This document shows positions 56,421 to 64,000 of a stretch of 64,000 bases of DNA, piece after piece; positions within the stretch are counted from its first letter, which is position 1, and the number at the start of each line of letters is the position of its first letter. The position numbers and the translations under genes were made by a program. The DNA is taken from positions 9,982,001-10,046,000 of the forward strand of contig NC_135774.1 in NCBI RefSeq assembly GCF_028453695.1, given 5' to 3'. The DNA is from Augochlora pura (taxonomy: Eukaryota > Arthropoda > Insecta > Hymenoptera > Halictidae). A model generated the notes under the pieces. That model was not told the DNA's origin. It was given only the letters and a program-made list of their open reading frames with translations, and made no database searches.

Positions 56421-58052
56421 TCGAATTTCTCTTGAAAATAGAAACTCTCTGTTTACAACGAACGTAATACGTGGCGCATCGTTGTCTGTACTACATTCAT
56501 CTATTAGGGGAAGTTAGAACACGTTATCGTTGAAGCAATTATGATCCCATGCCGCTCGAGGGACGGGTTATTTGCAGCGGGCATTCGAGACGTGATAACA
56601 TGCAGTCTGCGTCCAGGACAGTCTCATCAAGCCGGCAATTCATCGAACAATAATAGCATTTCACAGCCATAGTACCATCGATCTACTGAATTATGCCAAG
56701 TTACACCTACAACATATCCGACCCTTCAACTACCAGTGTTGTTCATATTAAGTGTAACGAGGTGACCGTTGATCGAAATAACCGAAACTGGCGTAGCAGT
56801 AGTCATACTAATTGCATGCAATAATAATTACGCCCGTAAGAAAAACATGGTATAATAACGTATAGCGCGTATAAAGTATAACATAATTATTATATAATAA
56901 TGGGATATAATTATAGTATAATAGTATAGTATAAATTAAATAAAACTAAGTGGCTCGTCTTTATTTGAATTCATGAATAAAATTAAGTTATAGGCGAACC
57001 GAAAGTAGAATATGAATAGTTAAAAATTAAAAATAAGATATTGAAGATAATGGTACTGTAATAAATTAAATAAATGTTGAGTACAAATGAAAAATATTTG
57101 TAATCGAAATTATTCTTCTACTAAATATATTGCATTCACTGTTTTTTAGTTAAGTGTATTTTAATCAGTCTATTAATGTTATAAGTTTAACACAGGCGTA
57201 TTAAAACACCGGTAGCGGCAGGTATTGCGGTTGTTTCGAAATTTACGAGGAACTAGACGCGTCCTATTGGGAGCAAAAATTTAATAAAGCCCCGTACCGA
57301 GGGAAAACTCGATTGCGCAAAGAGGCGCGGCCCAAAATATTTCATTGAACGCATCGCCGGTTAGAAGACGTGTCCCGCCCGATACTTGATTAAAACGCGA
57401 AGCACCGGTCTATTATCCGTGCTAATAACAGCAACGGAAACTCCTGATTATGCCGGGAATTTTACCGGATTCATAACACGCACGTCTATTTAAAATCCAC
57501 CGGCGTAACATGTTTAATAAAGTTTAATGAGCTTTTCAGTTCAGCTTTGAGCCTGACGCTGACTATCGTAAACAAGTTCCCCCCCTTTTGGCCTCACTCT
57601 TCTTGTAACCCAGATTGTGATAATTTAAAAATATGCTGCTGTTTTGTATATACATATTTTTTAAATTTCACGTAATTACAAGCATTGGCAAGCTCGACGC
57701 GGTATTCCGTCGGAAACTGGTTCGAGCCTTCGTTATTTCGATGCTTCGATATATTCGCAAACAGGCATAATGATTCGTATTTCCGTTGTGTATATCGCGC
57801 TAACGAAGCCCTATGTATACCTTTGCTGAAACTACAGAGGAAGAAAGTAACGAGAGAGATTTTCGCGTGAATTATTTATACGAACGGTACGGCAAATACT
57901 GAAATTCATATTGTTCGAGCAATATTGAATTCGTTTGAGTATTTGGGGAAACTTTGAAATACGATGACAGTATTATGAAAGCGATAATTTTGAAGTAATA
58001 CGATTTAATATTTAGCTGAATTTCTCTGAATTTTTAAGACATTTTATTAATA

Positions 58053-58110
58053 TTAGGTTGTCCTAATAACTGATAATTATTATTAATCGTTGTTGGAAGA
58101 AACGTTCTTA
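58053..58110. mobile_element. Mariner-like end fragment
   Basis: TTAGGTTGTCCTAATAACTG resembles mariner inverted termini as I know them (TTAGGTTG...). It is followed by the 30-bp block shared with 44217-44246. Only the end remains; no transposase. Confidence 0.5.
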
Positions 58111-58512
58111 TTTTTTTAAAGAGACTTAACCTTGTCATCAAGAACGTCTATCTTGTTCTACAGAAAATTTGAAAAGTGCCCAACATATTCTTCATTATAA
58201 CTTGTTAATGTGACTGATCAATGCAAGCTATTTCTACTTAATGTTTCAAAATTTACGAATTGATTCTGGTGGTTTACTGAATTAATTTTACAATTTCGTC
58301 GAGTACACGTTTTATTCTTAATTAACCCCTTTGCACTATAAAAACGAGTCAGACTGATAAAAATTTCACACATAATCTACTAAATATGAATATTACTAAT
58401 TTATTTCAAATCGAAACTAAATTTAATTCTTCTTTTATCAAAATACAGAAAGGAAAGTAAAGACAATGCATGAAATAGGAATTATCTAGTTCTATTAACA
58501 CGTTGACGCCGG

Positions 58513-58620
58513 CATGGGCCACCGGTGGCCCATGCTTGTCTGTTCCATGGGGCGGCCTGACCCACCGGTGGCCCATGCTAGACTGTCCCATGGGGCGGCC
58601 TGACCCACCGATGGGCCACG
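58513..58620. repeat. 44-bp subterminal repeats with CCACCGGTGG palindrome
   Basis: The unit CCACCGGTGGCCCATGCT, then TGTCTGTTCCATGGGGCGGC and CTGACC occurs twice and starts a third time (CCACCGATGGGCCACG). It lies immediately inside the left terminus of the piggyBac element. Confidence 0.85.
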
Positions 58621-58754
58621 TTTGTATATCAAAAAATACGTAGTACAAAATGTAATTTTATTGATTTAACATTATACATTAACATTTCTACCTTATAATC
58701 AAACATTGAACACAAGATACACAACTTATAATTTAATCAATACATTTAAAATAT

Positions 58755-59488
58755 CTATTTATGTTTCCGATGCAATTTTTTAAAACATTTCAAACAAAGT
58801 GCCGGCTTATTCGGACAACTGCTACAAAAGGTCATTACTTTTTTTGTTTTGTTTGCGGCATACTGTATTCCTTTTAAGTTTGTTAAGCGTTTGTAACACT
58901 CTTTACATCTTTTCCTCATCTTCCTCGCGGATCCTTGGTATGAACTTAAAAAATGTTTTTTCCGTCTCCTTACTATTAGTTCTTCACTAGGGGGATTCTC
59001 AACACTTTCCAATAGAAAATCAATAATTTTTTCTCTAAATTTTAAAATTTTGTAACGTTTGGTTCCCCACTTTTTGTGGATGTACCACGCATTTACTAAA
59101 GAGGTCCCGCATATTAGCTCCATGACAACTTTTCGATACCATTTTACTGTTTTCCGTAAAGATTTATAATAGGAACACATCTGATCAGATATATCAACTC
59201 CCTTTTTCGCACTATTGTAAGAAAAAACGGTATCTGGTTTTAATTTATCACCTTTGCCACGAATAATAGCGCAATTGTGAGATTTCGAAGTGGTTAACAT
59301 GCACAGGGGTCTTTTGTCGGTCCACTTCAAAAATTTCACGCCGTTCCGATTTTCAAGAGATATAATGTCGCCGCGTTTATGTTTTTGTTTTGCTTGCGGC
59401 GGTAGAAATTTTCTGTTCATTTTCACTGTACCGCAAATATATGTTCTCTTAGTGAGAAGTTCTTCGGCTAAAGGATCAAGCGACTGGC
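58755..59488 (-). pseudogene. piggyBac transposase, C-terminal fragment
   Basis: The open frame (58755-59426 from its first ATG) continues upstream in the same frame to about 59488 with DPLAEELLTKRTYICGTVK, the family stretch just before the KNRKGLP-like block (here MNRKFLPP). Further motifs are PLCMLTTSKSHN, SYNSAKKGVDISDQMCSYY (the conserved YNxxKxGVDxxDQ, including the last catalytic Asp) and a C-terminal cysteine-rich domain: CKECYKR, CSSCPNKPALCLKC. The earlier catalytic Asp residues and DNA-binding region are absent. About 240 of the usual 550-600 residues remain, without internal stops, so the deletion is probably recent or the frame was kept by chance. Confidence 0.9.
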
Positions 59489-61270
59489 CACCGCGGGTCC
59501 TATCAGCAGGTTAGACCACCCGCGGGCCACGTCAGAATTTTGGAAATTCAGTCTATTCGAATCAGGTAGTGGGTATTAGAGCGCAAGCATTAAACAGTAT
59601 AATTTGGTGCCACGCCGCCCCATGCAGCGGACCGCTAGTTGAAGCGCCGCCGCACGGAACGGACCGCGAATATCCGCGCCGGCGTCAACGTGTTAAAGAA
59701 AGTACTGAGAATAAATAAATGCTAATTAACACTGCATGAAAGGAATCATAGTGCAAGGGGTTAATATATCTGACAGTCACTTGCTATTTCTGCTTAATAT
59801 TTAACGATTCATATATTCTGCCAATTGTCTCTTGCTTCGTAAAGTAATTTACGAAACTCATCCAGCAGAAGCTGTAATTAATTTAACTGGCCAATATATC
59901 TAACCCATCGCTAACCATTTCTACTTAACAGACTACAACCGAAGATAAATTCTGAAAGATAAGACCTGTTCTACCCAATAGAACCGCGTTGCCGACAGAA
60001 TGAGAAAGAAGAGACGTCGGAGAGGAACGAGTAGAAAACAGCAACAAAGAGTTATGTCGCCATTAGTTCTCTTCGACGTTCATAGCTCTAAAAAGACAAC
60101 AGCATGGAAGTGGTAAAGAAAGCAAGTCACTGTTAAAGAGCGTTAAAGGGAGAGGATGAAAGGACCCCCGGTTGGGCAACTGCACGGATTAGCCCGGCGC
60201 AATAGCAATAAGTGGTTTTACGTCGTCGGGATAGTGTATAGTCTCTCGTAGACGTTTTTGATCCGATGAGAATGAGCGAACCACCAATTACCGTAATTGG
60301 TTTCCACCGGGGGGAGACTGGGACAAGAAAGCCCGTAAAACTGTAATAGCGATATCATTAACGCAATAAACTTGTCCCTGTTATCTGGTTTGAATTGGAA
60401 ACGCGGCGAGTTCGACTATAAATTGGAGCTACGACAAATAAGATCTCCTAGTTCGCGGGCTGAATGTTACCTTCAACTTAAGAAAATTACTTTTACTTCT
60501 CGATATTGAAACTTCGAAGTGACGGCAACAGGGATCTCGAGCGAATAAAACTGTGGATCATTGGTAACTTGAATTCACCTCTTTTAAATTACTCTGTTCG
60601 CGTCTTGAACTTTGTTATTATGTTTCTTACTCGAATTAGAATTCACCAGAATTTTGTTCTTACAGCATCTTGACCAAAATTGAATTTATTTAAGGCTTAT
60701 TCATCCGAATATTGAAACATTGAATTTACTCGAATTTTCAAGTTCGAAGTAGAATTTATTTACACCCTAAATCTACCCGAACCATGTACTAATCGTAATA
60801 TTGACGTCGCACCTGTATATCCTGACTGTACCTGAATATTTACCGCGATTAATCATTGGATTTAATCCAAAGCTGGGCCTAATTGAATCATGTATTCCCA
60901 TCAGCCACAGTCGAACCAATTAGATCCGATGCGGACTTTATGGGTTTAAGAACCCACTCCCGGCCACAGTAATGAGAAAATAATTACACATAATTTCGGA
61001 CACGTAAGATTTCCCGCTTTCACATTTTCTCTCCAAGCACCGACATCACGTATTAGAGGCTTTAACCGGCATTTAAGCGCTTCAATTACGAAGCAATTCC
61101 GCGTCCCTGATTGCTGTGAATTCAGATCTCGACGAAGCCGGGGAACGGTTGGGCGGGTAAAGATCCTCGCTTCCGATCCGGCCGACGCATTTTTTCTACA
61201 GTCGAGCGACGATTATACGGGACGCGGTTTACCGAACGCAAATATGACGGGATCGTTTACCGTGTATCTA

Positions 61271-61715
61271 TTTCAATTATTACAAGGGAACGATTAATGT
61301 TATATATAAAATACAGTCAGTCCCATAAGTATTCGTACCCTCATTGCTTATAAGAGAAATCTGTTGAAATCAAGGGATGCATGTAAAATTTTGCAATAAA
61401 CTTTTTATATGTGAATTTTATTTTATTTAATATGTGATTTTTTGATAAAATCTACACTGGTACGAATACCTTTGTGGACCGTTATTACGTACTGCGAGGA
61501 GTAAAATCAATATATTTTGTTATTAGTTAATCTATTTTGTTATAATTTGGTATAAATAAACTTTATACGTGTGTTCATTCATAATAAAAAGTTTATTGCA
61601 AAATCTTACATGCGTCCCTTTTATTCAACAAATTTCTCTTATTAGCAATGAGGGTACGAATACTTATGGGACTGACTGTATTCCAATTATTACAAGGGAA
61701 CGATTAATGTTATAT
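61271..61715. repeat. 35-bp direct repeats flanking the 61314 MITE
   Basis: TTTCAATTATTACAAGGGAA plus CGATTAATGTTATAT at 61271-61305 recurs at 61681-61715 with one difference (TTTC to TTCC). It is far longer than the TA duplication expected from the element itself. Confidence 0.9.
61314..61678. mobile_element. 365-bp Tc1/mariner-type MITE with about 95-bp inverted arms
   Basis: TA at 61312-61313 and 61679-61680. The ends read CAGTCAGTCCCATAAGTATT and continue CGTACCCTCATTGC on both sides. The inverted arms stay similar for about 95 bp with about seven mismatches. The interior has a further GGTACGAATACC that recalls the terminus. No transposase. Confidence 0.85.
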
Positions 61716-62320
61716 CGCGCGCCGTGCTGGCGCGCCTTTCGAAATTCCACCGTCCCGGTTAATCGCTATCGACAGTATCAAGATTTGGCCATTCTGATGA
61801 GTTACTATTTGATTATCGTGCATGCTCGCGGAATTTGGAAACGCGGGCGCAGGTAGTGCATGGTTTGCGGCATTTGTTATTCTCACGGGATCTATGGATC
61901 CGCGGTTATGTCGCCCGTAGAGCACGCAGCCGAATACGGAATAATTTCATTACATGAGTAAGCATCATTAGCTAAATTAAATGATCGTTCGGCCACTGTT
62001 CCACGGTACGCGGGGAATCAAATAAATCTAGTTGAATTCCATAATGTTGCTCCCTACGTATAACGCGTCCAATATTATCGACGAAGCCTCTTATTATAAT
62101 TTGATAACGTGGCTCCGGTCTGACCGCGAAATCAAATCGAATATCAATATCGATAGTCGTAGTTATGTCATAATTTACAAGATGCCAGGCTCATTGTACT
62201 CTATTCTACTTCTGTTAATCTTTGGGTTATTAAAATTGGCATTAATTAAATTATGAAACTCGAGTCTGGTTACAAACGGTGCTATTCTATTTAAAATAAT
62301 CTTATTTTAATGCAAGCACC

Positions 62321-63960
62321 GTCTGACCAATTGTGGTATAAATCTACTTAAACTTACGTATTATGTTAACATGATATTGACAGTCGGTCGAATAAAAGTA
62401 ATTACTGTATTGAGAAATATTATTCAAATATGGAATATTGTTTAATATATATTCTCATAATATTATCTATTATTACCAATACATAATAAATTAATTATAA
62501 ATAAGTATTTCTTCTTACTCAAGCGTTGAAATAATATTCGTATTGTCTGCAATATAACTTTTAATATCTCTGCTATTCGGTACTTATATTTGTCAAAGTT
62601 ATTCCAAGCAGCATTTGATTCATTTAAAGAGAGAGTCTGACCAAATGCAAGTACAATCTCCTCAATCATAGTTCCATGTTCGTATATGTCAGCAGGAATA
62701 GAACTTCCGATTCGCTTATTGTCTTCGAAGATCCCATGCAAATTTAATCGATGGTTGTTGGGCTCAGATCCCAACGTCTGACCAGATACCGATACATTCT
62801 ACTTAAATCGAACTCTCGCCGCGACTATTACGTTACAGTCGTCCATTACATTCTTGGAAGTCCCATCGACGCGATGGAATCTCGTACAAGTTCCACTTCC
62901 TGTTTACGGATCAACGTGTCCGACTTATATCTATGCTGTCCTACTTAAAGAAAATACAATGCGCAAATATTAGAGTTGCGATACGTGTCCTAGCCATTCG
63001 CAGTACAAATTTACACAAATGCTGCGATCAGGAATCCGTATTTTCCAATTAGATTATGGTCTTGCCTGGTACACGAACAGACATAAATTCAATTTGTTCG
63101 AGGATCCTGTCTGTCCAAAGGCAAACCCATTCTACTTAATCACAGTTCGACTGGCTTATCGTCTTCCAAGATCTCTTGCAAACGCAATCGACTGTTTCTA
63201 CCGATGTCTGACTATTGGTTGGTGTATTATACTTGATAGAATTATTTTATTGATAAGGTTATGTAGAAAATTCGATTTTTGTCGTACTTAACACTTTGGC
63301 TGTCATGTTAGTAATCTTAAAAATTTTATAAAATCAAAGTGATTTATTTAAATAAATAAGAATTGAATAGTTAAGTTCTAGGCATTAATAAAATTAGGAA
63401 AATAGAATGAATTAGTATAAAAATTAATTTTCAAGTATTAGCGAATAATTCAATCGTTTATATGCGGGTGACGCGATAGTCAAAGTTTGAAATATTTTTA
63501 TTTCGTGTAAAGATTGACAGTTTATTAATACTATGCCATCCGACGTTACCATAGTGACATATAACCTTGGCATAATGCGAAAATATATAGGTCAAACAAA
63601 TTTTATATTTATCTACATATATATAATTTCGAAATTTTATGAAAACTGGGAGGCAGGATTGAAAACTCATGAGAATTAGCAATGAATTAGTAAAACTTGA
63701 CAATTTTTAATTTGCCGATAAAAGCAACAAGTTAACTAATCTAAATCAGTGCTGCCAGCGCCAAGCGAAAAAGTTTTTACAAGATGTGTGGACGGCGAAG
63801 TGTTAACAATAGTTAAAATCATTGTTTTATAGGACGTTGATCTTTAAATATATTACCAAATACAGAAAATGAAAGTGGACACTTTATTTCGACAAAATTA
63901 GTTGCCTCCAGGATGATTTATTGATGAGGTGAGGTTTTCATTGTCTGACCAGGGGCTGAG
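62321..63960. repeat. GTCTGACCA motif series
   Basis: GTCTGACCA or a one-base variant occurs at 62321, 62635, 62776, 63109, 63206 and 63943. At 62321, 62776 and 63109 it is followed by TCTACTTAA about 22-26 bp later. Spacing is irregular. Same motif as at 28453-28810 and 55.6-56.4 kb. Confidence 0.5.
63292..63802. mobile_element. Possible TTAA-flanked element, CACTTTGGCTGT ends
   Basis: TTAA at 63288-63291 and 63803-63806. The ends are CACTTTGGCTGTC and CACTTCGCCGTCC, with 9 or 10 of 13 matching depending on alignment. 511 bp, AT-rich, non-coding. The termini are weak, so this is tentative. Confidence 0.45.
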
Positions 63961-64000
63961 AACACTCTACTCGTCCGTCGCTCGAGAGCACAGAGAAGCC

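Larger units (their letters stand above)
50608..58322. other. Upstream mGluR intron or flank, part 1
   Basis: No receptor exon could be found here, although the exon before 50607 should encode the rest of the ligand-binding lobe. The stretch holds the assembly gap and GA tract (51431-51634), a MITE fragment at 51820 and GC-rich blocks near 50900-51320, 53290-53800, 54700-55440 and 57200-57560. Frames such as 54764-55189 (-) overlap others and have no known domain. Confidence 0.5.
58499..59692. mobile_element. Internally deleted piggyBac element
   Basis: TTAA at 58495-58498 and 59693-59696 flank 1194 bp with perfect 15-bp inverted termini CACGTTGACGCCGGC. It contains the C-terminal part of a piggyBac transposase on the - strand. 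The left subterminal region (58513-58620) has about 2.4 copies of a 44-bp unit with the palindrome CCACCGGTGG, and the right side has CCGCGGG-containing sequences. The full N-terminal half of the transposase is missing, so it is non-autonomous. Confidence 0.9.
58327..59760. mobile_element. TTAA-flanked MITE interrupted by a piggyBac
   Basis: TTAA at 58323-58326 and 59761-59764, inverted termini CCCCTTTGCACTAT and CCCCTTGCACTATG (equal after one T is removed). Without the nested element and one TTAA, the outer element is about 236 bp, the same size as other MITEs here. The nested insertion is at its internal TTAA (58495-58498). Confidence 0.75.
59765..63287. other. Upstream mGluR intron or flank, part 2
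   Basis: Apart from the element at 61314-61678 and the TGTCTGACCA-type motifs from 62320, I saw no gene. GC-rich block near 61080-61260. The open frame at 62463-62774 (-) has no recognisable domain. Confidence 0.5.

Noticed and set aside
50608..64000. Search for the missing 5' receptor exons
   Set aside because: No frame with the expected flytrap motifs and splice phases was found by eye; they more likely lie beyond the window or in the gap.

Overview
This is a window of an AT-rich animal nuclear genome, most likely an insect and probably a hymenopteran. The evidence is short GT-AG exons in very large introns, long GA/CT microsatellites, GC-rich islands in AT-rich DNA, and many decayed DNA transposons. 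The species cannot be named from the sequence. Only two host genes can be supported. They converge, CSN7 on the + strand and a metabotropic glutamate receptor on the - strand.

Layout. Positions 267-1180 hold a complete two-exon COP9 signalosome subunit 7 gene (CSN7, 280 aa). Positions 1181-8451 are intergenic, with the 3' ends of both genes, three inverted-repeat elements and a GA tract. From 8452 to 50607 the - strand carries the last 13 recoverable exons of a class C GPCR of the mGluR family (809 codons). They run from the middle of the ligand-binding lobes, through the nine-cysteine domain and seven membrane helices, to a C-terminal tail. The first exons (signal peptide and start of the ligand-binding domain) were not found and probably lie beyond 64000. 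Every junction joins in phase. A gapless count against mGluR1 shows that T188, D208 and Y236 are kept; D318 is kept too, recognised by its motif. K409, which binds the side-chain carboxylate of glutamate, is Q. This points to the insect mGluRB / mangetout (DmXR) branch, not the true glutamate receptor mGluRA. The last coding exon (8452-8684) is easily missed because an in-frame stop follows directly inside the preceding splice donor.

The rest of the window is intronic or intergenic. It is packed with short TTAA-flanked elements whose termini begin CCC or CAC (piggyBac-type MITEs, about a dozen copies in several families). There is also one internally deleted piggyBac that keeps a transposase C-terminus and sits inside another TTAA element (58327-59760). 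TA-flanked Tc1/mariner-type elements, several minisatellites, a purine-only tract and one 100-N assembly gap (51431-51530) complete the picture. The most curious non-genic structure is a five-copy tandem array at 15054-15870, in which each unit brings a consensus splice donor and usually an acceptor on the strand opposite to the receptor gene.

I found no tRNA or rRNA genes, no CRISPR array and no bacterial-type system.
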